The notes under the pieces: generated by a model
Told to the model about the DNA's origin: nothing
The model's database searches: none
Seen by the model: the letters and a program-made list of their open reading frames with translations, nothing else
Made by a program: the position numbers and the translations under genes
Shown here: piece after piece, positions 38,477 to 47,764 of the stretch
Layout of the letters: each line of letters begins with the position of its first letter
Position numbering within the stretch: the first letter of the stretch is position 1
From: Endozoicomonas sp. 4G
GTDB taxonomy: Bacteria; Pseudomonadota; Gammaproteobacteria; Pseudomonadales; Endozoicomonadaceae
Assembly: GCF_023822025.1 (NCBI RefSeq)
Contig: NZ_CP082909.1
Location: forward strand, 1,230,001 to 1,294,000
Direction: 5' to 3'
DNA length: 64,000 bases

Positions 38477-39541
38477 ATGAGCACTCGAACTCTCTCTAAC
38501 CCAAGCCAGCTGGTGATTCGTAACAGTGAATGGCTGAGCTGTAATAAAATGCTTGTGCTGGGGATGCCCGCTGATGGGCTGGGAAGAGAAATGCTTCAGG
38601 AAGGCATTACAGAACAAATCTGTGGGCTGACCCGGGACTTTGCCGTCTACAGAACCCTTAACAAAGACTGGTCTGAAAACAGCCAGTTGACGCTTCACTA
38701 CGGGCCTGTGGTGGAACCGACAGCAGACCGGTTTGATGGCGTGCTGATTTTCCTGCAAAAGAGCAAACCGCTGATGGATTTCTGGTTGGCAATGATTACA
38801 CCTTTATTAAAAGAGGAGGCTGTCGTCTGGCTGACAGGTGAGAACAATGAAGGCATCAAGTCCTGGCGCAAACGACTGAGGCAGCATTTTTCTGAAGTTA
38901 AAAATATGGATAACGCTCGTCACTGTAGTCTGATCGAAGCTTCAGGAGTTCTGAACAATGACACCGAATTTTCTGAGTCTGATCATTACAGTGCCTATGA
39001 GCTCAACGTTCGTGGCATCACTTTACCTCTATTCTCGCTGCCCGGAGTATTCAGTCATGGACGTGTTGATGTGGGCACAGCCGTTCTTCTCGATACGTTT
39101 GAGAACTGCACGGCCAGACGGGTTCTCGATTTTGGTTGTGGTGCTGGCGTGGTAGCCGCTTTTCTTGGACAGCTGAATTCCGATGCTCATTATACGCTGG
39201 TGGACTCCGACGCCCTGGCTCTGGAAAGTTCATCTCGTACCCTGCAGGAAAATAACGTAAAGCATTTTAATGTGTTGGCCAGTGATGGTTTATCTGAAAT
39301 CAGTGGCGAGTTCGACCTGATTGTTTCCAACCCTCCTTTTCATCAGGGGGTTAAGACCCATTATGCCGTGACGGAACAGTTTCTTGCCCGCTCTGCTGAC
39401 TTGCTGAAGAAAGGAGGGGAGCTGCGTATTGTTGCCAATAGCTTCCTTCGTTATGAGCCGATCATCAAACAGGCTTTTGGTGATTGTAAGACCCTGGTCG
39501 TAAAAAATGGTTTTTCAATTTATCAGGCGTTCAAGCGATGA
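38477..39541 (+). CDS. rsmC: 16S rRNA m2G1207 methyltransferase RsmC
   Basis: The enzyme methylates G1207 of 16S rRNA with SAM. It has the RsmC build: an N-terminal degenerate methyltransferase domain (about 1-160), a linker, and a C-terminal catalytic domain. That domain has SAM-binding motif VLDFGCGAGVVAAFL near residue 215 and the catalytic motif IVSNPPFHQGVKTHY near 276. The 354 residues match the family (343). It is divergent from yciA across 150 bp. Confidence 0.92.
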   Translation: MSTRTLSNPSQLVIRNSEWLSCNKMLVLGMPADGLGREMLQEGITEQICGLTRDFAVYRTLNKDWSENSQLTLHYGPVVEPTADRFDGVLIFLQKSKPLMDFWLAMITPLLKEEAVVWLTGENNEGIKSWRKRLRQHFSEVKNMDNARHCSLIEASGVLNNDTEFSESDHYSAYELNVRGITLPLFSLPGVFSHGRVDVGTAVLLDTFENCTARRVLDFGCGAGVVAAFLGQLNSDAHYTLVDSDALALESSSRTLQENNVKHFNVLASDGLSEISGEFDLIVSNPPFHQGVKTHYAVTEQFLARSADLLKKGGELRIVANSFLRYEPIIKQAFGDCKTLVVKNGFSIYQAFKR

Positions 39542-39689
39542 TTGAAATAACACCTATATAATTTTTTCGTATAAAAAGTGATTAAAATATTATTTCAGTT
39601 ATAAATAGTGAGGCTGATAATCTGCACCTTCGATTTTGGGCGGGCATGATAAGTGCGTAGCCCACAGCTTTTCTCAGGGGGGAGAACTT

Positions 39690-40505
39690 ATGTTCGGTCT
39701 TACATTCAAAAAAACCATAACAACCGCCATTCTGGCAACGTCTGTAATGCTGGCAGGTTGCTCTGAAGATAAGACTGCAAAGACCCAGACAGGCACCGAC
39801 GAATTAAAGACTTCTGTCGTCAAAGTTGGGATGTCCGGCACCTATTATCCGTTCACTTTTATGGAACAGGGTGAACTGAAAGGATTTGAAGTTGATCTCT
39901 GGAATGAGATCAGCCATCGCCTGAACAAAGAGGTGGAGTTTGTGACGGCTCCCTTCTCTGGCCTGTTTGGTATGCTGGAAGCCGGTCAGCTGAACACGAT
40001 TGCCAACCAGATTACGCTGACTGAAGCCCGTGCTGAGCGATATGCTTTCTCGGAGCCTTATGTTTACGACGGTGCCCAGATAGCAGTCCATGAGGACAAT
40101 AATAACATCCAGTCCATTGATGACCTGGCAGGCAAGAGAGTCGCGGTGAACCTGGGTTCTAACTTCGAAGCGATCCTGCGTCAGAATGACCCGGAGCAGA
40201 AAATCAAGGTGGTGACTTACGACACCGGCATTGAGCAGGATGTGGTGCTGAAACGTTCCGATGCTTTTGTTATGGATCGGGTCAGTGTCATGGCCCTGAT
40301 TGATAAGTCTGATTTGCCACTGAAGTTAGCCGGTGAACCCATTGAGACCCTGAAAAACGCCATGCCTTTTGTTAATGATGAAGCAGGGCTGGCGTTGAGA
40401 GATCAGGTCAACTCTGCTTTGGATGCCATGGCCGAAGACGGAACCCTGGCGACGATTTCAGGCAAATGGTTTGGTGGCGACATTACCGCCAAACCAGCCG
40501 GATAA
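39690..40505 (+). CDS. Amino-acid (cystine-type) ABC transporter substrate-binding lipoprotein
   Basis: This periplasmic binding protein belongs to family 3. The start ATG 39690 (after GGGGGGAG) gives a signal sequence with lipobox MLAGC, so the mature protein is a lipoprotein of about 250 residues. VKVGMSGTYYPFTFMEQGEL, LKGFEVDLWNEI, NQITLTEARAERYAFSEPY, GKRVAVNLGSNFE and the ending ISGKWFGGDIT resemble E. coli FliY/TcyJ, the L-cystine binding protein. The permease follows after 36 bp. The substrate is inferred from similarity only. Confidence 0.85.
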   Translation: MFGLTFKKTITTAILATSVMLAGCSEDKTAKTQTGTDELKTSVVKVGMSGTYYPFTFMEQGELKGFEVDLWNEISHRLNKEVEFVTAPFSGLFGMLEAGQLNTIANQITLTEARAERYAFSEPYVYDGAQIAVHEDNNNIQSIDDLAGKRVAVNLGSNFEAILRQNDPEQKIKVVTYDTGIEQDVVLKRSDAFVMDRVSVMALIDKSDLPLKLAGEPIETLKNAMPFVNDEAGLALRDQVNSALDAMAEDGTLATISGKWFGGDITAKPAG

Positions 40506-40541
40506 TCTCTCCATCCATTACGGGTTAAAAACGGTATTGGC

Positions 40542-41207
40542 ATGATGGATTTTGAATACACCGTCGGGATGCTGCCGACGGTCGCCATGAATCTGGATAC
40601 GACATTTTATATGACCCTGGCTGGTCTGCTGTTGTCCCTGTCTCTGGGTCTTGTGCTGGCGCTGGTGAAAATTACCCGACCCTTTTATCTCCATTACGTG
40701 GCTGACCTGTATATCTCTTTCTTCAGGGGATCACCGCTGCTGGTTCAGCTTTTCCTGTTTTACTATGGCCTGCCACAATTGATACCTGCGCTTGCGGGTA
40801 TGCCGGCCATAGCGGCTGTCATCATTGGTCTGGGTCTGCATTTTGCGGCCTATATGTCAGAAAGTATGAGGGCGGCCATTATCAGTATTCATTCCGGGCA
40901 GATGGAAGCTGCCTTGAGTGTGGGGATGTCCAGGGCCCAGGGGATGAAAAGAATTATTCTGCCCCAGGCAGCGAGGGTGGCTTTTCCCGGATTGATGAAC
41001 AATGGCATTGATCTGCTCAAGAGTACATCGCTGGCCTTTACCCTGGGGATTGTTGAAATCATGGCCAGGGCTCAGATGGAAGCCGCCAGCAGTTTCCGTT
41101 TTTTCGAAAGCTACCTGACTGTGGCGCTGATTTACTGGGTTGTGGTGTTGCTATGCACCTGGTTCCAGAAATGGGCTGAAGCTCGTCTCAATCGTGCCTA
41201 CGTTTAA
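40542..41207 (+). CDS. Amino-acid (cystine-type) ABC transporter permease
   Basis: This HisM/YecS-type permease of 221 residues has about five membrane segments. The family blocks are YISFFRGSPLLVQLFLFYYG near residue 60 and the EAA loop EAALSVGMSRAQGMKRIILPQ near 125, which docks on the ATPase. It works with the binding protein upstream. The matching ATPase (as TcyN/YecC in E. coli) is not adjacent, so it must lie elsewhere or be shared. Confidence 0.88.
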   Translation: MMDFEYTVGMLPTVAMNLDTTFYMTLAGLLLSLSLGLVLALVKITRPFYLHYVADLYISFFRGSPLLVQLFLFYYGLPQLIPALAGMPAIAAVIIGLGLHFAAYMSESMRAAIISIHSGQMEAALSVGMSRAQGMKRIILPQAARVAFPGLMNNGIDLLKSTSLAFTLGIVEIMARAQMEAASSFRFFESYLTVALIYWVVVLLCTWFQKWAEARLNRAYV

Positions 41208-41363
41208 GTGGCTGCCGAATCTACGACGCCGGTTTATCTTCTGCGGTCATTCTGAATTTATAATGTTGTTATTCTGACTTCTACTAATATTGGCATTCCT
41301 GATTCCATTTCTTTCCTATACTAACCAGAAGTTATCAAGGCGTTTGACCATGGAGAGGTCAGG

Positions 41364-43217
41364 ATGAGTTTAACAACACGCATAGAGTCCCTTATCCCCC
41401 GGTTAGCCCATTTCAAGAGTGAAGTGGCACAGCAAGTCAAGGCTTTGCACCCTAAGAAAGTGCTGGTAAAAAACTGGGGCCGTTTTGTTCAGGGCATTAA
41501 AATAATGGCTTTCCATGCCAAACGTCTTGCCCACGGTATCTCAGACCGTATCCCCAGAGTTCGCATCACTGCCAGGCGGGTCGTTCAGATCAAGGCTGAA
41601 GAAGCGATAATGGGGAACCGCATCAAGGCGAAGAGCAAACAAGGTGTAGCACTGACTTCTGACCAAGCGGAACTTCTCAAAAACCAGGCCGGTTTTGAGG
41701 TGAGGTCTCGGGAGGTTGTTGGGTCTGAAGGTAATAAAACCTCTGTTGAATTTCTGGTCAAAGCTAAATCAAGTGCACTGAAAGAAGCAGATAAACAGTT
41801 TGAAGCCGATCTTGCCGCTTATGCCAAAGCAAAAGTAGCCCTTGATGCCAAAAAGCTAAAAAGTCCTACCGAAGTAACTCAGGCAGAAATCCAGGAAGTA
41901 GGTCGACTGGGCGTTGCCCTGCAAGCCTCAGAGGAGCGTCTGGCTGATCTCAGGCACCTGGCCACAGAACTTAAATATAAAGAAATGGGTGACCAGTTTG
42001 ATACCGAGGCTGCGCTTCGTGATGCCTTCAGACTCCATGTGAAAACGCTGGCTTTGCAGAAGAGTGACGCCTTGAATCTTGTCCGGGGTGTTACTGAGAA
42101 TATCGCTAACGTTACTCAGGATCGTCTGGATATTGATTCCCGTATCATGGAAATCAGCAATAAGTACAGAAACAAAGTTTACAAAGATATTATCGCCTTT
42201 ATTGACAATCCTGATGAACATTCAGAACACAAAACTCTGGTCAGAGCCCAGCGTAACAGACAGATGATCTGGGGTACGGACAAGCTTCAGTTTGCCACAG
42301 CACAGGCGGGCCACACCAAGCGTCTGCCAGGTTTGGATTATTACATGTGCGCAGCCAAGGAAAACTGGCCACAGGATACGCCCCTGTACAAAGACCGTCT
42401 GGTACTGGAAGCGGTTCGGCTCATGCACAACGACTGGTCACTGTTTGCCCGAGATGTTCAGTCCGAGCTTGATAAAATCAGGGTTGATGTTGATACAGAA
42501 AACGGCGTTGGTAGTTTTGATACAGAAAGAATGTGGGAATATCACCACCTGAAAAGTTTCCAGGAAACGCTGGCAAAACTCCGGAAATTTGCCACCGAGG
42601 ATGCCGAGAGCCAGAGCCGGGTGGTGGACTTCCTCTCCACTTACGGTGAGGAACTGGGCTTGGGTGAACACCCCGGCTATAACCTTGACGAGTTGATGAA
42701 AGAAGCCCAGTCCAGGTACGGTGTGAACAGCTTTAAGCGACTGGAAGAGTCGATAGCCAGGACAGAAGAAGGTGTGGAAGCGCATCTGGAATATTCGCCT
42801 ATTCCTCAATTTGGTCAGGTTGCCACTGCACCTGCGCAGGAGTTCAGCCTGGAGGGGATGGCCAAGAACAATCCGTTTCTTCCGGACATGCAAAAAGCAA
42901 TGGCTGCTTCACAAGTTAAGGAGCAGAGTGGTCAGGAGTCACCAGCAGCCGTTCCATTACCAAAAAAGCCTGATAATTGGGCAACGTTTGACACAGCGTT
43001 TGACACAGCGTTTGATAAGAAACTTGGCGTGACGGATGAAACGGCACCTCTTCTGGATTTGGTTGATGATCCAAGATTTGACACAACGTTTGACAAGAAA
43101 CCTGGCATGACGGATAAAACGAAACCTCTCCTGGATTTGGATAATAATTCTAGCTATAACACATTCCAGAGACCTGAAAACGGCTCCCGGAACAATGGTG
43201 GAGATCCGTACCAGTAG
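41364..43217 (+). CDS. Hypothetical helical protein, 617 residues, with C-terminal repeats
   Basis: No family was recognised. The chain is polar and mainly helical (Ala, Lys, Glu, Gln and Leu rich), strongly basic near residues 25-75, with coiled-coil-like parts near 140-230. There is no signal peptide or membrane helix. Near residues 540-600 a unit of about 27 residues (FDKKLGVTDETAPLLDLVDD, then FDKKPGMTDKTKPLLDL) occurs twice, with extra copies of FDT before it. The start ATG follows GGAGAGG. Size and build resemble unrecognised secreted or effector-type proteins of symbionts, but no secretion signal can be shown. Confidence 0.7.
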   Translation: MSLTTRIESLIPRLAHFKSEVAQQVKALHPKKVLVKNWGRFVQGIKIMAFHAKRLAHGISDRIPRVRITARRVVQIKAEEAIMGNRIKAKSKQGVALTSDQAELLKNQAGFEVRSREVVGSEGNKTSVEFLVKAKSSALKEADKQFEADLAAYAKAKVALDAKKLKSPTEVTQAEIQEVGRLGVALQASEERLADLRHLATELKYKEMGDQFDTEAALRDAFRLHVKTLALQKSDALNLVRGVTENIANVTQDRLDIDSRIMEISNKYRNKVYKDIIAFIDNPDEHSEHKTLVRAQRNRQMIWGTDKLQFATAQAGHTKRLPGLDYYMCAAKENWPQDTPLYKDRLVLEAVRLMHNDWSLFARDVQSELDKIRVDVDTENGVGSFDTERMWEYHHLKSFQETLAKLRKFATEDAESQSRVVDFLSTYGEELGLGEHPGYNLDELMKEAQSRYGVNSFKRLEESIARTEEGVEAHLEYSPIPQFGQVATAPAQEFSLEGMAKNNPFLPDMQKAMAASQVKEQSGQESPAAVPLPKKPDNWATFDTAFDTAFDKKLGVTDETAPLLDLVDDPRFDTTFDKKPGMTDKTKPLLDLDNNSSYNTFQRPENGSRNNGGDPYQ

Positions 43218-43237
43218 GCTTGTTCGGGCAATAAACG

Positions 43238-43272
43238 AAAAAACGGCACCTGACTTACAGGTGCCGTTTTTA
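43238..43272 (+). terminator. Terminator after the 617-residue gene
   Basis: AACGGCACCTG (43242-43252) pairs with CAGGTGCCGTT (43258-43268), flanked by an A run and a T run, so it can work on both strands; trmN6 converges on it. Confidence 0.9.
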
Positions 43273-43295
43273 TCTGATATCCACTCTAATAAAAG

Positions 43296-44006
43296 TCAGA
43301 GCTTCAAATAATAGTCTCTCAAAAGCGCCATTGCCTCAGCGGTATAAACAGGATGCTCACTGTATATCGTAATCCGCTCAAGCTCATGCTCACACTCAGA
43401 ACGCCCCAGAACCAACAGGTGACGGTGGTCTTTATGCGTGTCAGAAGAGCGAACAGCAATGGTCCGTTCCAGCCTCAGGCGAGTGGCCCGGTGGAGTGCT
43501 TGCAAAAATAACGGGCTGGATGCAACCGGTAACAGAATCCAGGCTTTACCCTCTTCAGACAACAATCTGTCAATCGTTTCAGCCAGATCCAGAAAACTCA
43601 AACTGTCGGTATGACGTGCCAGTGATCGCTTGTCACAAGGGGCTTTAAAGGCATTCTCAAAAAAGGGAGGATTGCTGAGTATGCAGTCATAACGCTTTTC
43701 AGGCCTGAACGATTGAATGGGGCAATGATGCAAGGTCAGACGATTCTGCCATGGGCTGGCAGAAAAATTTTCCCGGGCCTGAATCGCCGCCTGATCATCC
43801 AGTTCAACCGCATCAATGCGGGCCGTCGATCGCTGGGCGGCCATTAAACTGAGCAGGCCGGTTCCGGCACCCACATCAAGAATGGCCTGACGGTTTTCCA
43901 CCTCGGCCCTGGCGCCCAGGATACAGGCGTCAGTGGTAATCTTCATGGCCGTCAGACCCTGTTCTACCCGGAACTGCTTGAACTGAAAGTAACTGTTTCT
44001 GGCCAT
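43296..44006 (-). CDS. trmN6: tRNA1(Val) adenine-37 N6-methyltransferase TrmN6
   Basis: The enzyme (YfiC in E. coli) methylates A37 of tRNA-Val. The N-terminal FQFKQFRVEQGLTAMKITTDAC is diagnostic: FRVEQ and MKITTDACILGA. The SAM motif AILDVGAGTGLLSLMAAQR and the catalytic motif ILSNPPFFENAF follow. At 236 residues it is of usual length. Its start overlaps the stop of the transporter gene by one base (TAATG), so the two are coupled. Confidence 0.93.
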   Translation of the reverse strand: MARNSYFQFKQFRVEQGLTAMKITTDACILGARAEVENRQAILDVGAGTGLLSLMAAQRSTARIDAVELDDQAAIQARENFSASPWQNRLTLHHCPIQSFRPEKRYDCILSNPPFFENAFKAPCDKRSLARHTDSLSFLDLAETIDRLLSEEGKAWILLPVASSPLFLQALHRATRLRLERTIAVRSSDTHKDHRHLLVLGRSECEHELERITIYSEHPVYTAEAMALLRDYYLKL

Positions 44007-44923
44007 TAATGGTTGCTCATGGCTGGAGCCTCTGACGGCTTTTCAGTTGCTGGTTTTCTTTGTTGCAAGATAACCGCCGCCAAAATCATTGCCAGCCCGA
44101 CATAGGTCGCAGGATGAATGCTTTCATTCAGAACATTGGCGATAAATATCAGTGAAAGAAAAGGACTGAGATAGCTGATATTGCTGATAACCGAGGTGTT
44201 TTCTGCCAGCTTCAGGGCTTTGAGCCAGAAAATATAGGCAAACCCCATCTCAACCAGACCTATATAAAAAGCCCCGCTGAGACCTTCCAAAGGAATAGGC
44301 CAGACACTGGATTGCCAGAACACAGCCACTGAGATCCAGGGCAACCCGAACAAAAAACACAACAGCAGGCCAACCAGAGAGTCGCCCTTATTTCTGGCAT
44401 TTAAAATCCAGTACAAAGCCCAGACCAGAGTGCTGGAAAGCATCAGCAGCACACCCGGCAGGCTACTGAAGTTGAGGTTTTGCAATTCTCCCTGAGTACT
44501 GATAATCACCACGCCAAGGTAAGCCATTAGACAACAGGTGCCATCTTTTAAACTCAGTGTGTTACCCAGTAACGGCACCGCCAGCAAAGTGAGCGCCAAA
44601 GGCCAGCTGTAATTCAGGGCCTGGGCCTGTTGGGCGGGCAACAGGTCATAACCGGCAAACAGGACTACGTGGTAAAGGAAAGGATTAAGAAATCCCAGCA
44701 GGATATAAAGGCCAAAGTGCGCTTTAGCCTGTTGTATCAGTTGCGGCCACTTGCCCTGAGCAACAACAAAGCCCCCCAGCAGCAAGGTTGACGCTAACAC
44801 CGACCAGAAGACCATTTGCCACGGATCAAGATAGTCGAGGGTAAGTTTGAAGGCAGTAGCAACGGTAGACCACATCAGGGCTGTGGTCAGGGCATAAAGA
44901 CAGGCTTTGGTTTGTGAAGACAT
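44006..44923 (-). CDS. EamA/DMT-family transporter
   Basis: This inner-membrane protein of 305 residues has ten hydrophobic segments in two EamA repeats (about 8-140 and 155-290). TALMWSTVATAFK, LNYSWPLALTLLA, SSTLVWALYWILNAR and LSYLSPFLSLIF-like ISYLSPFLSLIF are typical. Such proteins export amino acids or other metabolites; the substrate cannot be told. It is cotranscribed with trmN6. The first 12 residues and start context are ordinary. Confidence 0.88.
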   Translation of the reverse strand: MSSQTKACLYALTTALMWSTVATAFKLTLDYLDPWQMVFWSVLASTLLLGGFVVAQGKWPQLIQQAKAHFGLYILLGFLNPFLYHVVLFAGYDLLPAQQAQALNYSWPLALTLLAVPLLGNTLSLKDGTCCLMAYLGVVIISTQGELQNLNFSSLPGVLLMLSSTLVWALYWILNARNKGDSLVGLLLCFLFGLPWISVAVFWQSSVWPIPLEGLSGAFYIGLVEMGFAYIFWLKALKLAENTSVISNISYLSPFLSLIFIANVLNESIHPATYVGLAMILAAVILQQRKPATEKPSEAPAMSNH

Positions 44924-45029
44924 AGAGTGTCAAGTCGCAATAGTTGGATACTACAGCCTGGCTCAGGCTCCTGAACGGAGTTTTATATCATGGCAGTCTT
45001 TTTTTCGCTATGAAGGTTTAACGAAAGGG

Positions 45030-46871
45030 TCAGCTCATCCTGTTCATTGTCAGAAAATTATCCAGAACCACTTCCTGCATCCTCAGATAGTGAAAGGCAG
45101 TCGTCGTATCATCAACCTCGGAGTTTGCCAGCAGGCTTTCCATAGCCCTGTTGATTCGCTGACGGGAGTCTTTAACAAGCTGAGTGTCATTTTCCGAGAA
45201 GACCTTACCGGGCAGTTTGGCACCGATGGCATATTGATAACACTCACTTCTGAAGCTTCTCATTGTATTCTTAAACTGATTCAGAACTTCCTGACTTTCA
45301 AACCCCGGTGTGTTCAGCAGCGCCTGGTTGATCTGCCGGTAATGCTCTGGCTGACAACGAAGGACATGGAGGCTGATGGCCTGGTCATCCAGCTCAGGCT
45401 TGTTGATAAAGTCGGAGTCTATCCGGATTCCCTTACTGTCTCTTAATATCAGTGTGGGCAGGGGAGAGTGGAGCATCCTGGCTTGTCTTTTGTGCAACGT
45501 CTCGATGTCCTCAATTGCTTTCTCCTTAACCGCTTGGGGTGTCTCTCGCCCTCGTTCCGTAACCTGGCTGAGTTCCTGCTCCAGTGCCGCCAGATCGTGA
45601 TCAAGCCGATCGTGTCTGGTCTTTAAATCGGCTAAATGCTGTTCAAACACCCAATGATGCATCCGGGCTTTAGCAAGGGGAACCGCTGCATGGCTTTGCA
45701 GGTTCCCAGAAAGCTGAACCCGATATTGGGTCGCACTTTGCAGGACAGGATGCTGTTCAGCGACAGACTGAGCCATAGGGTTTTGTTGCCGGTCGGGTAA
45801 CGTTTTGATGCCATGTTGATCATAAAGACGGTCTACTTCTGCCTGCAACGGCTCCTGGTTTGATGACGCCGTTGCGGCTTCGGGAGCAACGCTCACTACC
45901 TTGTCGATAAAGGCCTCCAGCTCCACTTTCAGCTGTTCTTTCAAGGCTTCAATGTGACTGAGTTCCGGGTTTTCAACCAGCCCTGGATGCCAATCCCCCT
46001 GCTTGTCGCGCCAACCCACCAGTTTTTCCTGAAACTGCCTGATGTCTTTCAGGTTGAAGGCCGAGACCGGATCAATGCCCCTGTGCAAACAGTGCGCTTT
46101 GAAACCATCGTGGCCCGGTAAAAATCGTTCAGTCAGTTGCTGCCTCTGGCCCAGGGCCTTGAGCTGAGCCGCCTCTCCCAGGTCCGACAGTACCAGCATA
46201 TATTCAGTCACCGCCAGTCTGATCAGGCCGGGCAGTGGGCCTGTGTTTTCCATAACGCTTTTGACGGAATCACAAAAGGTTTTTATTTGGTCGTAACCCG
46301 GAGTGCCGCCGTTACCCGTCAGGAAATCTCTGAGGGTGGCGGCCTGATCATCAAAACCGGGGATCGAGACCTCCAGCCCGGTTGCTCTTTTAATGGATTG
46401 CAGACCCTTGCGCAGTCTTCGGGTTTGCAACCTTTTGGCTTTTTTTATGGAGATTTCTGAATTTTCAGGTAACGGGCTGTTTCCGGGCATCAGGGCTGTC
46501 AGGAGTTTTCGGGTTCGTGAAGGCGGTGTCTGGTTTTCTTCAGTCGTATCAACGTAGGGAACACGGGGAGGAAGTTCAACACTCGAGACCTTGTGGGCAG
46601 GCAGCGACTGATCGGAAAGCTCTTTAGCCAAAAGGTAGCCTTTATTGGCGGCAGGGCTTTTATGGACAACAGGTTTAGGTTTTTTTTTGGCACGAAGACT
46701 TTCATTAGCGACAGGCCGGGTGCCCGCTTCACTGCTGCTCTGCTCCGTCATTTGACGAACGGGATCTTTGACCACTTCCGTCTTTTTGCCCCGGAAGCGC
46801 GAAAGCACCCCATCTTTAACGGTTCGGGCTAACCCGGATAAACCCTGATAAACGCTGCTTAAAATTCGCAT
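45030..46871 (-). CDS. Hypothetical protein, 613 residues
   Basis: No family was recognised. The first 170 residues are Lys/Arg/Ser/Pro-rich and probably disordered (KKKPKPVVHKSPAANKG), followed by a mostly helical part. A coiled-coil-like stretch lies near 430-480 (LDHDLAALEQELSQVTERG). No membrane helix or signal peptide is seen. GGGAAGG precedes the ATG. It lies 35 bp after the OmpA-family lipoprotein gene in the same direction, so it may be the last gene of the autotransporter block. In size and style it resembles the 617-residue protein at 41364, but no shared segment was found by eye. Confidence 0.7.
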   Translation of the reverse strand: MRILSSVYQGLSGLARTVKDGVLSRFRGKKTEVVKDPVRQMTEQSSSEAGTRPVANESLRAKKKPKPVVHKSPAANKGYLLAKELSDQSLPAHKVSSVELPPRVPYVDTTEENQTPPSRTRKLLTALMPGNSPLPENSEISIKKAKRLQTRRLRKGLQSIKRATGLEVSIPGFDDQAATLRDFLTGNGGTPGYDQIKTFCDSVKSVMENTGPLPGLIRLAVTEYMLVLSDLGEAAQLKALGQRQQLTERFLPGHDGFKAHCLHRGIDPVSAFNLKDIRQFQEKLVGWRDKQGDWHPGLVENPELSHIEALKEQLKVELEAFIDKVVSVAPEAATASSNQEPLQAEVDRLYDQHGIKTLPDRQQNPMAQSVAEQHPVLQSATQYRVQLSGNLQSHAAVPLAKARMHHWVFEQHLADLKTRHDRLDHDLAALEQELSQVTERGRETPQAVKEKAIEDIETLHKRQARMLHSPLPTLILRDSKGIRIDSDFINKPELDDQAISLHVLRCQPEHYRQINQALLNTPGFESQEVLNQFKNTMRSFRSECYQYAIGAKLPGKVFSENDTQLVKDSRQRINRAMESLLANSEVDDTTTAFHYLRMQEVVLDNFLTMNRMS

Positions 46872-46906
46872 CTTGCCTTCCCTGGCGAGCCCCTCAGAAG
46901 TCAGTC

Positions 46907-47677
46907 TCAGGCACCGGAATAAAGTTCCACCTTCCGGTTCAGAGCACGACCCTGAGAGGTTTCGTTATGCGTTCTGACGATGCCTCCAACCTCGGCGTCG
47001 ACCTGGTTCTGATTGACCCCCTGGTCCATCAGATACTGTTTAACGGCCTCGGCCCGGCGTTTGGAGAGTTGCTCATTATAGGTATCGACACCTGTGCTGT
47101 CGGTATAACCAAAAGCTCTCAGTTTAATGCGGTGGTCTTCCTTCAGTTTCGTCGCTACCTGATCGAGCTGGGCCTTAGCCTTGCTATCCAGGTCGGCTTT
47201 GTCGAACTTGAAGAGAATGCTCCCTAGCTTTTGGGAAGCAGGACAACCGATGGCATCCACCTTAACACCGGCTGGCGTGCCCGCACATTGGTCGACATTA
47301 TCCGGAACCTTATCCTGATCCGAATCAGGGCATCCCTCGGCGTTAACCGCTACACCGGCAGGCGTGCCAGGACACTGATCCATCTCATCAGGAACGCCGT
47401 CTTGATCACTGTCCAGGGCGCTATTGATCACATCATCAAAGTCAGCGTTTGTCTCAGAGGAGCCACTGCACAACAGCCCCCCCAGGAAGGCACCGGCAAC
47501 GGCACCCCCCGGCACGACACTGGCCCCTTCAACCACCGCGGCAACGATACCGCCGGTACCTCCGCCGATCAGGGCGCACTGCCCCCAACGTTTCATGGCA
47601 CCGTCGGAGGCGCAGCCCGAAAGCAGCACAACAAAAGCAACCGGCATCAATAGCCTCATGGGACAGGTAACGCACAT
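46907..47677 (-). CDS. OmpA-family lipoprotein with thrombospondin type 3 repeats
   Basis: This outer-membrane protein of 256 residues probably ties the membrane to peptidoglycan. The start ATG 47677 has GAGGAG upstream; the signal has lipobox LLSGC (Cys22). A glycine-zipper segment (GGGTGGIVAAVVEGASVVPG) follows. Two TSP3 calcium-binding repeats (DSDQDGVPDEMDQCPGTPAG, DSDQDKVPDNVDQCAGTPAG) come next. The C-terminal OmpA domain (about 150-256) has FGYTDSTGVDTYNEQLSKRR, the peptidoglycan-binding region. It follows an autotransporter gene after 76 bp. A broken copy of its 5' end lies at 51491-51619. Confidence 0.9.
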   Translation of the reverse strand: MCVTCPMRLLMPVAFVVLLSGCASDGAMKRWGQCALIGGGTGGIVAAVVEGASVVPGGAVAGAFLGGLLCSGSSETNADFDDVINSALDSDQDGVPDEMDQCPGTPAGVAVNAEGCPDSDQDKVPDNVDQCAGTPAGVKVDAIGCPASQKLGSILFKFDKADLDSKAKAQLDQVATKLKEDHRIKLRAFGYTDSTGVDTYNEQLSKRRAEAVKQYLMDQGVNQNQVDAEVGGIVRTHNETSQGRALNRKVELYSGA

Positions 47678-47722
47678 TACAGGCTCCTCAATAATCAGCC
47701 AATGCAGGGAGAGAGTCGTCTT

Positions 47723-47764
47723 TGCTCAGAACGCATTGCTCAGAACGCATTGCTCAGAAAGCAT
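47723..47764 (-). repeat. Three 14-bp tandem repeats at the end of the 1238-residue autotransporter gene
   Basis: TGCTCAGAACGCAT occurs three times (third copy with a G for C change at the end, AAAGCAT). The rightmost copy contains the stop codon of the gene. The paralogue at 51668 has only one copy, so this is a local expansion. Confidence 0.85.

Noticed and set aside
44907-45446. 179-codon plus-strand ORF
   Set aside because: It runs antisense to the 613-residue gene and has no ribosome site.
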